From contig JAUCBJ010007690.1 of the NCBI GenBank assembly GCA_032718475.1, positions 1-64,000 on the forward strand: 64,000 nt of DNA. Direction: 5' to 3'. The translations under genes were made by a program, and so were the position numbers. Below the pieces are notes generated by a model. It made no database searches, was not told the DNA's origin, and saw only the letters and a list, made by a program, of their open reading frames with translations. Of the stretch, positions 1 through 13,498 are shown piece after piece (position 1 is the stretch's first letter; the number at the start of each line of letters is the position of its first letter). The stretch comes from Nemertoderma westbladi. Its lineage: Eukaryota > Xenacoelomorpha > Nemertodermatida > Nemertodermatidae.

Positions 1-1980
1 TTATAACATTGCATAATTAATTCAGGTATTGATTCATTATAACATTGCATATGCATAATTAATTCAGGTATTGATTCATTATAACATTGCATAATTAATT
101 CAGGTATTGATTCATTATAACATTGCATAATTAATTCAGGTATTGATTCATTATAACATTGCATAATTAATTCAGGTATTGATTCATTATAACATTGCAT
201 AATTAATTCCGGTAATTATTCATTATAACATTGCATAATTAATTCAGGTATTGATTCATTATAACATTGCATAATTAATTCCGGTAATTATTCATTATAA
301 CATTGCATAATTAATTCAGGTATTGATTCATTGTAACATTGCATAATTAATTCAGGTATTGATTCATTATAACATTGCATAATTAATTCAGGTATTGATT
401 CATTATAACATTGCATAATTAATTCAGGTATTGATTCATTATAACATTGCATAATTAATTCAGGTATTGATTCATTGTAACATTGCATAATTAATTCAGG
501 TATTGATTCATTGTAACATTGCATAATTAATTCAGGTATTGATTCATTATAACATTGCATAATTAATTCAGGTATTGATTCATTATAACATTGCATAATT
601 AATTCAGGTATTGATTCATTGTAACATTGCATAATTAATTCAGGTATTGATTCATTGTAACATTGCATAATTAATTCAGGTATTGATTCATTATAACATT
701 GGATAATTAATTCAGGTATTGATTCATTATAACATTGCATAATTAATTCAGGTATTGATTCATTGTAACATTGCATAATTAATTCAGGTATTGATTCATT
801 ATAACATTGCATAATTAATTCAGGTATTGATTCATTGTAACATTGCATAATTAAATCAGGTATTGATTCATTATAACATTGCATAATTAATTCAGGTATT
901 GATTCATTATAACATTGCATAATTAATTCAGGTATTGATTCATTGTAACATTGCATAATTAATTCAGGTATTGATTCATTGTAACATTGCATAATTAATT
1001 CAGGTATTGATTCATTATAACATTGCATAATTAATTCAGGTAATTATTCATTATAACATTGCATAATTAATTCAGGTATTGATTCATTGTAACATTGCAT
1101 AATTAATTCAGGTATTGATTCATTGTAACATTGCATAATTAATTCAGGTATTGATTCATTATAACATTGCATAATTAATTCAGGTAATTATTCATTATAA
1201 CATTGCATAATTAATTCAGGTATTGATTCATTGTAACATTGCATAATTAATTCAGGTATTGATTCATTGTAACATTGCATAATTAATTCAGGTATTGATT
1301 CATTGTAACATTGCATAATTAATTCAGGTATTGATTCATTGTAACATTGCATAATTAATTCAGGTATTGATTCATTGTAACATTGCATAATTAATTCAGG
1401 TATTGATTCATTATAACATTGCATAATTAATTCAGGTATTGATTCATTGTAACATTGCATAATTAATTCAGGTATTGATTCATTATAACATTGCATAATT
1501 AATTCAGGTATTGATTCATTATAACATTGCATAATTAATTCAGGTATTGATTCATTATAACATTGCATAATTAATTCCGGTAATTATTCATTTATAACAT
1601 TGCATAATTAATTCAGGTATTGATTCATTGTAACATTGCATAATTAATTCAGGTATTGATTCATTATAACATTGCATAATTAATTCAGGTATTGATTCAT
1701 TGTAACATTGCATAATTAATTCAGGTATTGATTCATTATAACATTGCATAATTAATTCAGGTATTGATTCATTGTAACATTGCATAATTAATTCAGGTAT
1801 TGATTCATTATAACATTGCATAATTAATTCAGGTATTGATTCATTATAACATTGCATAATTAATTCCGGTAATTATTCATTATAACATTGCATAATTAAT
1901 TCAGGTATTGATTCATTATAACATTGCATAATTAATTCAGGTATTGATTCATTATAACATTGCATAATTAATTCCGGTAA

Positions 1981-2916
1981 TTATTCATTATAACATTGCA
2001 TAATTAATTCAGGTTTTGATTCATTATAACATTGCATAATTAATTCAGGTATTGATTCATTGTAACATTGCATAATTAATTCTGGTATTGATTCATTGTA
2101 ACATTGCATAATTAATTCAGGTATTGATTCATTATAACATTGCATAATTAATTCAGGTATTGATTCATTATAACATTGCATAATTAATTCAGGTATTGAT
2201 TCATTATAACATTGCATAATTAATTCAGGTATTGATTCATTGTAACATTGCATAATTAATTCAGGTATTGATTCATTATAACATTGCATAATTAATTCAG
2301 GTATTGATTCATTATAACATTGCATAATTAATTCAGGTATTGATTCATTATAACATTGCATAATTAATTCAGGTATTGATTCATTGTAACATTGCATAAT
2401 TAATTCAGGTATTGATTCATTATAACATTGCATAATTAATTCCGGTAATTATTCATTATAACATTGCATAATTAATTCAGGTTTTGATTCATTATAACAT
2501 TGCATAATTAATTCAGGTATTGATTCATTGTAACATTGCATAATTAATTCTGGTATTGATTCATTGTAACATTGCATAATTAATTCAGGTATTGATTCAT
2601 TATAACATTGCATAATTAATTCAGGTATTGATTCATTATAACATTGCATAATTAATTCAGGTATTGATTCATTATAACATTGCATAATTAATTCAGGTAT
2701 TGATTCATTGTAACATTGCATAATTAATTCAGGTATTGATTCATTATAACATTGCATAATTAATTCAGGTATTGATTCATTATAACATTGCATAATTAAT
2801 TCAGGTATTGATTCATTATAACATTGCATAATTAATTCCGGTAATTATTCATTATAACATTGCATAATTAATTCAGGTATTGATTCATTATAACATTGCA
2901 TATGCATAATTAATTC
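1981..2916. repeat. 468-bp higher-order repeat (13 units), two copies
   Basis: A rare GGTTTTGATTC unit (2013 and 2481), a TTCTGG unit (2081 and 2549) and a GGTAATTATTC unit (1975 and 2443) recur at exactly 468 bp, i.e. 13 x 36. This shows a recent block duplication within the left array. The second copy diverges near its right end. Confidence 0.75.
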
Positions 2917-5900
2917 AGGTATTGATTCATTATAACATTGCATAATTAATTCAGGTATTGATTCATTATAACATTGCATAATTAATTCAGGTATTGATTC
3001 ATTATAACATTGCATAATTAATTCAGGTATTGATTCATTATAACATTGCATAATTAATTCCGGTAATTATTCATTATAACATTGCATAATTAATTCAGGT
3101 ATTGATTCATTATAACATTGCATAATTAATTCCGGTAATTATTCATTATAACATTGCATAATTAATTCAGGTATTGATTCATTGTAACATTGCATAATTA
3201 ATTCAGGTATTGATTCATTATAACATTGCATAATTAATTCAGGTATTGATTCATTATAACATTGCATAATTAATTCAGGTATTGATTCATTATAACATTG
3301 CATAATTAATTCAGGTATTGATTCATTGTAACATTGCATAATTAATTCAGGTATTGATTCATTGTAACATTGCATAATTAATTCAGGTATTGATTCATTA
3401 TAACATTGCATAATTAATTCAGGTATTGATTCATTATAACATTGCATAATTAATTCAGGTATTGATTCATTGTAACATTGCATAATTAATTCAGGTATTG
3501 ATTCATTGTAACATTGCATAATTAATTCAGGTATTGATTCATTATAACATTGCATAATTAATTCAGGTATTGATTCATTATAACATTGCATAATTAATTC
3601 AGGTATTGATTCATTATAACATTGCATAATTAATTCAGGTATTGATTCATTATAACATTGCATAATTAATTCAGGTATTGATTCATTATAACATTGGATA
3701 ATTAATTCAGGTATTGATTCATTATAACATTGCATAATTAATTCAGGTATTGATTCATTGTAACATTGCATAATTAATTCAGGTATTGATTCATTATAAC
3801 ATTGCATAATTAATTCAGGTATTGATTCATTGTAACATTGCATAATTAATTCAGGTATTGATTCATTATAACATTGCATAATTAATTCAGGTATTGATTC
3901 ATTATAACATTGCATAATTAATTCAGGTATTGATTCATTGTAACATTGGATAATTAATTCAGGTATTGATTCATTATAACATTGCATAATTAATTCAGGT
4001 ATTGATTCATTGTAACATTGGATAATTAATTCAGGTATTGATTCATTATAACATTGCATAATTAATTCAGGTATTGATTCATTATAACATTGCATAATTA
4101 ATTCAGGTATTGATTCATTGTAACATTGGATAATTAATTCAGGTATTGATTCATTATAACATTGCATAATTAATTCAGGTATTGATTCATTGTAACATTG
4201 CATAATTAATTCAGGTATTGATTCATTATAACATTGCATAATTAATTCAGGTAATTATTCATTATAACATTGCATAATTAATTCAGGTATTGATTCATTG
4301 TAACATTGCATAATTAATTCAGGTATTGATTCATTATAACATTGCATAATTAATTCAGGTAATTATTCATTATAACATTGCATAATTAATTCAGGTATTG
4401 ATTCATTGTAACATTGCATAATTAATTCAGGTATTGATTCATTGTAACATTGCATAATTAATTCAGGTATTGATTCATTGTAACATTGCATAATTAATTC
4501 AGGTATTGATTCATTGTAACATTGCATAATTAATTCAGGTATTGATTCATTATAACATTGCATAATTAATTCAGGTATTGATTCATTATAACATTGCATA
4601 ATTAATTCAGGTATTGATTCATTGTAACATTGCATAATTAATTCAGGTATTGATTCATTATAACATTGCATAATTAATTCAGGTATTGATTCATTGTAAC
4701 ATTGCATAATTAATTCAGGTATTGATTCATTATAACATTGCATAATTAATTCAGGTATTGATTCATTATAACATTGCATTATTAATTCAGGTATTGATTC
4801 ATTGTAACATTGCATAATTAATTCAGGTATTGATTCATTATAACATTGCATAATTAATTCAGGTATTGATTCATTATAACATTGCATAATTAATTCAGGT
4901 ATTGATTCATTATAACATTGCATAATTAATTCCGGTAATTATTCATTTATAACATTGCATAATTAATTCAGGTATTGATTCATTGTAACATTGCATAATT
5001 AATTCAGGTATTGATTCATTATAACATTGCATAATTAATTCAGGTATTGATTCATTGTAACATTGCATAATTAATTCAGGTATTGATTCATTATAACATT
5101 GCATAATTAATTCAGGTATTGATTCATTGTAACATTGCATAATTAATTCAGGTATTGATTCATTATAACATTGCATAATTAATTCAGGTATTGATTCATT
5201 GTAACATTGCATAATTAATTCAGGTATTGATTCATTGTAACATTGCATAATTAATTCAGGTATTGATTCATTATAACATTGCATAATTAATTCAGGTATT
5301 GATTCATTATAACATTGCATAATTAATTCAGGTATTGATTCATTGTAACATTGCATAATTAATTCCGGTAATTATTCATTATAACATTGCATAATTAATT
5401 CAGGTAATTATTCATTATAACATTGCATAATTAATTCAGGTATTGATTCATTATAACATTGCATAATTAATTCAGGTATTGATTCATTATAACATTGCAT
5501 AATTAATTCAGGTATTGATTCATTATAACATTGCATAATTAATTCAGGTATTGATTCATTGTAACATTGCATAATTAATTCAGGTATTGATTCATTATAA
5601 CATTGCATAATTAATTCAGGTATTGATTCATTATAACATTGCATAATTAATTCCGGTAATTATTCATTATAACATTGCATAATTAATTCAGGTATTGATT
5701 CATTATAACATTGCATAATTAATTCTGGTAATTATTCATTATAACATTGCATAATTAATTCAGGTAATTATTCATTATAACATTGCATAATTAATTCAGG
5801 TATTGATTCATTATAACATTGCATAATTAATTCCGGTAATTATTCATTATAACATTGCATAATTAATTCAGGTATTGATTCATTATAACATTGCATAATT

Positions 5901-8900
5901 AATTCTGGTAATTATTCATTATAACATTGCATAATTAATTCAGGTATTGATTCATTATAACATTGCATAATTAATTCAGGTATTGATTCATTGTAACATT
6001 GCATAATTAATTCAGGTATTGATTCATTATAACATTGCATAATTAATTCAGGTATTGATTCATTATAACATTGCATAATTAATTCCGGTAATTATTCATT
6101 ATAACATTGCATAATTAATTCAGGTATTGATTCATTATAACATTGCATAATTAATTCTGGTAATTATTCATTATAACATTGCATAATTAATTCTGGTATT
6201 GATTCATTATAACATTGCATAATTAATTCAGGTAATTATTCATTATAACATTGCATAATTAATTCAGGTATTGATTCATTGTAACATTGCATAATTAATT
6301 CAGGTATTGATTCATTATAACATTGCATAATTAATTCAGGTATTGATTCATTGTAACATTGTATAATAATTAATTCAGGTATTGATTCATTATAACATTG
6401 CATAATTAATTCAGGTATTGATTCATTGTAACATTGCATAATTAATTCAGGTATTGATTCATTATAACATTGCATAATTAATTCAGGTATTGATTCATTA
6501 TAACATTGCATAATTAATTCCGGTAATTATTCATTATAACATTGCATAATTAATTCAGGTATTGATTCATTATAACATTGCATAATTAATTCAGGTATTG
6601 ATTCATTGTAACATTGCATAATTAATTCAGGTATTGATTCATTATAACATTGCATAATTAATTCAGGTATTGATTCATTGTAACATTGCATAATTAATTC
6701 AGGTTTTGATTCATTGTAACATTGCATAATTAATTCTGGTATTGATTCATTATTACATTGCATAATAATTAATTCTGGCATTGATTCATTGTAACATTGC
6801 ATAATTAATTCAGGTATTGATTCATTATAACATTGCATAATTAATTCAGGTATTGATTCATTGTAACATTGCATAATTAATTCAGGTATTGATTCATTGT
6901 AACATTGCATAATTAATTCTGGTATTGATTCATTATTACATTGCATAATAATTAATTCTGGCATTGATTCATTGTAACATTGCATAATTAATTCAGGTAT
7001 TGATTTATTATAACATTGCATAATTAATTCAGGTATTGATTCATTATAACATTGCATAATTAATTCAGGTATTGATTCATTGTAACATTGCATAATTAAT
7101 TCAGGTATTGATTCATTATAACATTGCATAATTAATTCAGGTATTGATTCATTGTAACATTGCATAATTAATTCAGGTATTGATTCATTATAACATTGCA
7201 TAATTAATTCTGGTATTGATTCATTATTACATTGCATAATAATTAATTCTGGCATTGATTCATTGTAACATTGCATAATTAATTCAGGTATTGATTCATT
7301 GTAACATTGCATAATTAATTCAGGTATTGATTCATTATAACATTGCATAATTAATTCAGGTATTGATTCATTGTAACATTGCATAATTAATTCAGGTATT
7401 GATTCATTATAACATTGCATAATTAATTCAGGTATTGATTCATTGTAACATTGCATAATTAATTCAGGTATTGATTCATTATAACATTGCATAATTAATT
7501 CAGGTATTGATTCATTGTAACATTGCATAATTAATTCAGGTATTGATTCATTGTAACATTGCATAATTAATTCAGGTATTGATTCATTATAACATTGCAT
7601 AATTAATTCCGGTAATTATTCATTATAACATTGCATAATTAATTCAGGTAATTATTCATTATAACATTGCATAATTAATTCAGGTAATTATTCATTATAA
7701 CATTGCATAATTAATTCAGGTATTGATTCATTATAACATTGCATAATTAATTCAGGTATTGATTCATTATAACATTGCATAATTAATTCAGGTATTGATT
7801 CATTGTAACATTGCATAATTAATTCAGGTATTGATTCATTATAACATTGCATAATTAATTCAGGTATTGATTCATTGTAACATTGCATAATTAATTCCGG
7901 TAATTATTCATTATAACATTGCATAATTAATTCAGGTAATTATTCATTATAACATTGCATAATTAATTCAGGTATTGATTCATTATAACATTGCATAATT
8001 AATTCAGGTATTGATTCATTGTAACATTGCATAATTAATTCAGGTATTGATTCATTATAACATTGCATAATTAATTCAGGTATTGATTCATTATAACATT
8101 GCATAATTAATTCCGGTAATTATTCATTATAACATTGCATAATTAATTCAGGTATTGATTCATTATAACATTGCATAATTAATTCAGGTATTGATTCATT
8201 ATAACATTGCATAATTAATTCAGGTATTGATTCATTGTAACATTGCATAATTAATTCCGGTAATTATTCATTATAACATTGCATAATTAATTCAGGTAAT
8301 TATTCATTATAACATTGCATAATTAATTCAGGTATTGATTCATTATAACATTGCATAATTAATTCAGGTATTGATTCATTATAACATTGCATAATTAATT
8401 CAGGTATTGATTCATTATAACATTGCATAATTAATTCAGGTAATTATTCATTATAACATTGCATAATTAATTCAGGTATTGATTCATTATAACATTGCAT
8501 AATTAATTCAGGTAATTATTCATTATAACATTGCATAATTAATTCAGGTATTGATTCATTATAACATTGCATAATTAATTCAGGTAATTATTCATTATAA
8601 CATTGCATAATTAATTCAGGTATTGATTCATTATAACATTGCATAATTAATTCAGGTATTGATTCATTATAACATTGCATAATTAATTCAGGTATTGATT
8701 CATTATAACATTGCATAATTAATTCAGGTATTGATTCATTGTAACATTGCATAATTAATTCAGGTATTGATTCATTATAACATTGCATAATTAATTCAGG
8801 TATTGATTCATTATAACATTGCATAATTAATTCCGGTAATTATTCATTATAACATTGCATAATTAATTCAGGTAATTATTCATTATAACATTGCATAATT

Positions 8901-9177
8901 AATTCAGGTATTGATTCATTATAACATTGCATAATTAATTCAGGTATTGATTCATTGTAACATTGCATAATTAATTCAGGTATTGATTCATTGTAACATT
9001 GCATAATTAATTCAGGTATTGATTCATTATAACATTGCATAATTAATTCAGGTATTGATTCATTATAACATTGCATAATTAATTCAGGTATTGATTCATT
9101 GTAACATTGCATAATTAATTCAGGTATTGATTCATTATAACATTGCATAATTAATTCAGGTATTGATTCATTTATAA

Positions 9178-9182
9178 CATTG
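9178..9182. other. BEL element target-site duplication, left copy
   Basis: CATTG immediately precedes the TG of the 5' LTR, and the same CATTG follows the 3' LTR at 15799-15803. Five base pairs is a usual duplication size for LTR retrotransposons of this class, and the satellite resumes in phase on the far side. Part of the array unit itself is thus duplicated. Confidence 0.85.
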
Positions 9183-9848
9183 TGTTAACGGATCCAGGTC
9201 GTCCCGTCCGCTATCACTTGGTCCCATCCAAATTACCACTCAATATATGAGTGCCAATATGACTCCCATTAAAGAGCCACTCCAATAATAGTAACACGTG
9301 GTACCAAAAAACCAATTTAGCGATACCCATACTGGCTGTTAACCCACAGGGTGTACTGTAGGGATCGCATTATTATTATAAGGTGCTAACATTATTGCCT
9401 TGCCAATTACTCATCCTTAGAGGTTCCAACAGTGGAGAGCCAATGACAAGCCACAAACCAAAACCAGCTGACACATATCTGATATAATCCTATGTGGCTA
9501 CTGTACTAACCTCAGATGCACACCTCAGCATATCAAGGTGCAGTACACATTTACGCCTGATAGTGTTGTATCGGTAGGTAGCCAGCAGACATTCAATACG
9601 GACCGAACTCAAATATTTATTACCAGTCAGTCATTAAGCTCCCGTTAACCTCCAAGGACGAGTAACCAGCACCACTACAGTTGCGTTGTGCAGTTACTAA
9701 CGGCCATTATTACAATTAATCACCTACAAACTATTATCTGCTCCTTTTCTTATAACTCTGGTTACCTCCGCATACCTCAAAGCAGCAAAGCACCAACCTC
9801 AAGTGTGTCTCGGAGGCCCGTTTCGGACTGCACCCCGATCCGGGCACA
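9183..9848 (+). repeat. 5' LTR of BEL element
   Basis: Begins TGTTAACGG and ends GGGCACA, the canonical TG...CA termini. It is 666 bp and matches 15133-15798 except at 9776. The ends are fixed by where the two copies stop agreeing (after position 9848 the 5' copy continues ATACAAC, the 3' copy CATTGC). I see no convincing polyadenylation hexamer inside it. Confidence 0.95.
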
Positions 9849-9857
9849 ATACAACAC
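9827..9857 (+). repeat. LTR/leader junction, source copy of 31-bp repeat
   Basis: The last 22 bp of the 5' LTR plus the first 9 bp of the leader. The same 31 bases recur at 10469-10499 inside the pol reading frame, with no mismatch by eye. The flanking bases differ on both sides, which defines the 31-bp limits. Confidence 0.9.
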
Positions 9858-10006
9858 CATCGCTATGCGCGCATGTCTACAACAACCAGCAACGCGCGAA
9901 TAAAACTTAATACTGTAATAAACTCGAGAAATCGCTGACGACTCAAGTTCGCTCAATACGATAAACTCGAGAAGGAGGAAAGTAACTAAATTCTTCGACG
10001 AGTAAA
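9849..10006 (+). other. BEL 5' leader
   Basis: Non-coding leader between the 5' LTR and the first ATG of the polyprotein. I could not match the bases right after the LTR (ATACAACACC) to a tRNA 3' end, so no primer-binding site is called. ATAAACTCGAGAA occurs twice, near 9918 and 9960, a small internal duplication. Confidence 0.6.
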
Positions 10007-13000
10007 ATGAGCGCTACGAGAAGTGTGACAACGTCTCTGTCAAGCGCTGCGGGGGGCTCCACGACGCTAACCGCGAACGTAACGGGTAGGGAGGACGCCC
10101 AACGACGGAAGACCGACGACGGACGCCCGCGCTTTCCTACAGCGGTGAGCGACCATTCCTTTACGGGGTCCGATGGACGACGGGGATCAGGACCCGTCGT
10201 TCCGGACAAAATTACAACCGCCGATCCGAATATCGGTGGTTCCAACCACGAGGAAGCGGGGAGCGAAGCGGACCAAACTCTCCGCGCTCCTCCGGAGAGA
10301 TACGCCATATCGAATCCTACGACAACCCAAACGAACTCAATCACTACTCAACATCGAACCGGCGCTAAGACAACCGCAGACCTCGCCGTCCCAACGACGC
10401 TGACGGCTGGCAGGTCTATGTTGCGACAGGCAACGGCGGATGCCGGCGCTGGCGTTGGACAACTCGCCACTGCACCCCGATCCGGGCACAATACAACACT
10501 TTATAACACCGGTGTTGAAGTACTAATCAGGTTTCGACAAGGAACCTTGGCATTCTCATGTGACATCGAGGCCATGTTCCATCAAGTGAACGTGTACCTC
10601 GAGGATAGTGAGAGCCTCAGGTTCCTATGGTATGATGGTGATAAACCAATTGAACCTGATAAGTACAAGATGACTGTCCATATCTTCGGCACAAAGGACT
10701 CCCCTTATGTGGCTACAAAATGCCTTAGGCAAACCACAGAAGGGAAGGAAGGTATCTATGACACCAGTGCCATAGATATGATCCATAAGGGGTTCTATGT
10801 TGATGATGGACTAGGATCAAGCAACTCCTTGGCAGATATGGTTAAAACGGCGACACAAGTCGTAGAGATTCTAATGGGGGGAGGGTTCCGTCTCACAAAG
10901 TTCAAATCTAATTCCAAGGAGTTTGTCGATATTATGGAAACCAAAGAAAAAACGTCCCAATTTGGGCCACAAAATACCCAAAATGAGATACCAGGGGATA
11001 CACAATACATATCATCCGAACCCCAATTAGAACGCAGTGACATAGAACAACTATGCCGAAACAACAGTGTGATGCCAACCGGAGTAGACAGCATACTCAC
11101 AGAACGGAAGCGGGAAGCTGATTCTCGAGTTCTAGGCATCACATGGAACAGGGAGACTGATGCATTAGAATATATATTCAAACACACAGAACCCTTGGTC
11201 CACACAAAACGAGCTTATGTTTCAAACATAGCTAAAATGTATGACCCGCTGGGTCTGGTGGCACCAGTTATAGTAGTTGGCAAACAAATCCTAAGGGATG
11301 TTTACCTCCTTAAGTGCCCATGGGACCAAGTCCTACCAGACACAATAAGTAAACAATGGTGTGTTTGGCTAGAGAGTTTGGCAGCAATACCGAAACTCAG
11401 CATACCACGGGCATACTTTGAAAATGGAGATACCACTAACTTAGATCTCCATGTATTCACTGATGCATCTACTAAAGGGTATGGTGCAGCGTTATACATA
11501 GTACAGAAAGGAGAAGGTTCTCTGCTACCTCGCCTTGTATTCAGTAAAGCGAGAGCAGCCCCTCTCAAGAAGCCAACAATACCTAGGTTAGAGCTGATGG
11601 CGGCAATAACCGGGGTAAGAGCCTCTATACAAGTAGCAAATTACCTAACACAAATCCAGGACAAACACTACTGGGTAGACTCTACGGCAGTTCTGGGGTG
11701 CATTGCCAACGAGGCACGTAGATTTAAGGTATTCGTTGCTAATAGAATTGACGAAATCCGGTCCACCACAAACTTAGACAATTGGCACTATTGTCCTACC
11801 GAGAGAAATCCAGCTGATCTGGTCTCCCGGGGGATACACAATAAATCATTCATTGAGAAAGAACAATTCTGGCAGCATGGCCCAGAGTTTCTTCCCCTAC
11901 CAAATGAATGGCCAAAATTCCCAACGAAGGAAGTAGAACAGGCGTTAGCTGACCTGGAAGATGAAATTCGGCCAGAAATGGCCTATAGTTCCCTAATGGG
12001 AACCCAAACAGCGACCGATAAACTTCTGTCTTATAGTTCATCATGGTATAAGACAAGAAAATTTGTCGCTTACTTTATGGCCTATAGGCAATACTTATAT
12101 TGTAGATGCAAGGGACCCAAGCCTGACATAGACTTGGCATCAGCCGAAAAGTTGATCATATCATATGAGCAGCGAAAGGCATACCCAGAGGAGATAAAAC
12201 GGTTGAGAGCTGGGAAATCTGTACAGCCGGAGAGCTCCATAAGAACTCTGAGCCCCAAACTCACTGACTCTGGATTAATAGTGATGGACTCACGGGTACA
12301 ACATGCCTCAAGTATACTAGTACCATTGAAACCAATAATACTACCGAGAAAATCGACTATTGTAACCCAAATAATAAATGATTGTCATGCACAGACATTA
12401 CATGGGGGCACTGATATGACATTAACATCGGTGCGTCGTACATTCTGGATACCAGCCGTACGCAAGAAAATAAAATCTATGGTGGGGACCTGCCAAACAT
12501 GCCGCAAGCAAAAGAGGAAGAGGGAAAGCCAATTGATGGCATCCCTACCCAAGGAAAGAACCCTAGGGTATGAACCACCATTCTCATACACCGGTACTGA
12601 CATGTTCGGCCCACTCACCATAAAAGTCAAACGCCACCATGAGAACCGCTATGGCATAATATTTGTATGCCTCACCTCACGAGCAATAGCGCTAGAACTA
12701 GCGGTAGATGCATCTGCGAGCGCATTCATAAATGCACTCCGCAGATTCATCAACCAACATGGTTCTATAAAGAAGCTGTACTCGGATAATGGCACAAATT
12801 TCATAGGGGCAGAAAAACAGCTTCGAGAGGCAGGATGTACCTTCCAATCAAAGGAAGTCATGAATGCCATGAGAAGTGATGGCATTGTGTGGGAGAAGAG
12901 AACACCATATGCGCCTCACACCCTAGGGTTTGTTGAAAGACTTATTGGTATTACAAAGAGACTCATGACTGCACTACTTAGGAAACATATAGTCACCGAA

Positions 13001-13498
13001 GACGTCCTAAGAACAGTCCTAGCAGAAGCACAAGGAGCCATGAATAGTAGGCCCTTGTGCCCTCTTCAAGATGATCCAACATCGTTAGAGATACTAACCC
13101 CCTCTCACTTATTACTCAGAAGACCAGCCCAGTTAATGAACCGGGGTTCGTGGGACAAATCGGACTTGTACTCTAAACAGTCATGGCGAATAGTACAGGT
13201 ATTGTCTGATGAGTATTGGAAGCGGTGGACAGATGAATACATCCCAACACTCCACAAGCGACAGAAGTGGGGTAAACAACAGCGAAACCTTCAGCCAGGC
13301 GATCTGGTATTAGTTACCGACAACGCAATGGTAAAGGACGACTGGCGGATGGCACGCATAGTTAAATGCCATCCCGGGACCGACGGCAAAGTCAGAACGG
13401 TTGAGGTCACCCTGGGTGGTGATAGCAAGAAAACTTACAGACGCCCAGTAAGCAACTGTTGCTTACTGGAAGGAAACACCCTCAATCTCGAGACCTAG
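10007..13498 (+). CDS. pol: BEL/Pao pol polyprotein, gag-protease region deleted
   Basis: 1,163 codons from ATG 10007 (context AAAATGA) to TAG 13496-13498. Residues 1-155 are Ser/Thr-rich, unrecognised, possibly a Gag N-terminal remnant. Reverse transcriptase follows, with CDIEAMF (D186) and YVDD (264-267). The RNase H/A17 region shows D486 in HVFTDAS, E529 in PRLELMAA, D558 in YWVDST and D604 in NPADLVSRG. The integrase zinc finger is H794-x4-H799 with C829-x2-C832; the catalytic triad is D865 (GTDMFGP), D927 (YSDNGTNF) and E977 (GFVERLIG). A BEL-type C-terminal domain covers about 1045-1155. Intact BEL polyproteins usually have several hundred more residues with Gag, zinc knuckle and protease, none of which is visible. 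Residues 155-165 are the translated 31-bp LTR/leader repeat, marking the deletion join. The frame is nevertheless unbroken and the visible catalytic residues of all three enzymes are kept. Confidence 0.93.
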   Translation: MSATRSVTTSLSSAAGGSTTLTANVTGREDAQRRKTDDGRPRFPTAVSDHSFTGSDGRRGSGPVVPDKITTADPNIGGSNHEEAGSEADQTLRAPPERYAISNPTTTQTNSITTQHRTGAKTTADLAVPTTLTAGRSMLRQATADAGAGVGQLATAPRSGHNTTLYNTGVEVLIRFRQGTLAFSCDIEAMFHQVNVYLEDSESLRFLWYDGDKPIEPDKYKMTVHIFGTKDSPYVATKCLRQTTEGKEGIYDTSAIDMIHKGFYVDDGLGSSNSLADMVKTATQVVEILMGGGFRLTKFKSNSKEFVDIMETKEKTSQFGPQNTQNEIPGDTQYISSEPQLERSDIEQLCRNNSVMPTGVDSILTERKREADSRVLGITWNRETDALEYIFKHTEPLVHTKRAYVSNIAKMYDPLGLVAPVIVVGKQILRDVYLLKCPWDQVLPDTISKQWCVWLESLAAIPKLSIPRAYFENGDTTNLDLHVFTDASTKGYGAALYIVQKGEGSLLPRLVFSKARAAPLKKPTIPRLELMAAITGVRASIQVANYLTQIQDKHYWVDSTAVLGCIANEARRFKVFVANRIDEIRSTTNLDNWHYCPTERNPADLVSRGIHNKSFIEKEQFWQHGPEFLPLPNEWPKFPTKEVEQALADLEDEIRPEMAYSSLMGTQTATDKLLSYSSSWYKTRKFVAYFMAYRQYLYCRCKGPKPDIDLASAEKLIISYEQRKAYPEEIKRLRAGKSVQPESSIRTLSPKLTDSGLIVMDSRVQHASSILVPLKPIILPRKSTIVTQIINDCHAQTLHGGTDMTLTSVRRTFWIPAVRKKIKSMVGTCQTCRKQKRKRESQLMASLPKERTLGYEPPFSYTGTDMFGPLTIKVKRHHENRYGIIFVCLTSRAIALELAVDASASAFINALRRFINQHGSIKKLYSDNGTNFIGAEKQLREAGCTFQSKEVMNAMRSDGIVWEKRTPYAPHTLGFVERLIGITKRLMTALLRKHIVTEDVLRTVLAEAQGAMNSRPLCPLQDDPTSLEILTPSHLLLRRPAQLMNRGSWDKSDLYSKQSWRIVQVLSDEYWKRWTDEYIPTLHKRQKWGKQQRNLQPGDLVLVTDNAMVKDDWRMARIVKCHPGTDGKVRTVEVTLGGDSKKTYRRPVSNCCLLEGNTLNLET
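10469..10499 (+). repeat. 31-bp LTR/leader copy inside pol (deletion scar)
   Basis: Exact second copy of 9827-9857, read in frame as residues 155-165. Upstream is leader and possible Gag start; downstream begins within reverse transcriptase. Its position at the join suggests template switching during reverse transcription, or a recombination that used LTR-end sequence. Confidence 0.85.

Larger units (their letters stand above)
1..9182. repeat. 36-bp satellite array, left block
   Basis: Head-to-tail copies of a 36-bp unit (plus strand, built around TAATTCAGGTATTGATTC and ACATTGCATAAT), running off the left edge and broken at 9183 by the BEL element. Two sites vary most: ATTATAAC/ATTGTAAC, and the A/T/C of TTCAGG/TTCTGG/TTCCGG. 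This block is rich in a variant reading GGTAATTATTC in place of GGTATTGATTC, which puts a TAA into the otherwise open minus-strand frame. The 42-bp variant with an extra ATGCAT is nearly absent here (near 50 and 2900), and 39-bp units appear mainly at 6360-7260. The last unit before the LTR carries the extra-T variant CATTTATAAC. The repeating peptide MQCYNESIPELI follows from a unit length divisible by three; I do not call it a gene. Confidence 0.98.

Noticed and set aside
9943-10344. 133-codon minus-strand frame over the start of pol
   Set aside because: Antisense shadow of the BEL reading frame. The other minus frames at 10795-12885 are the same.
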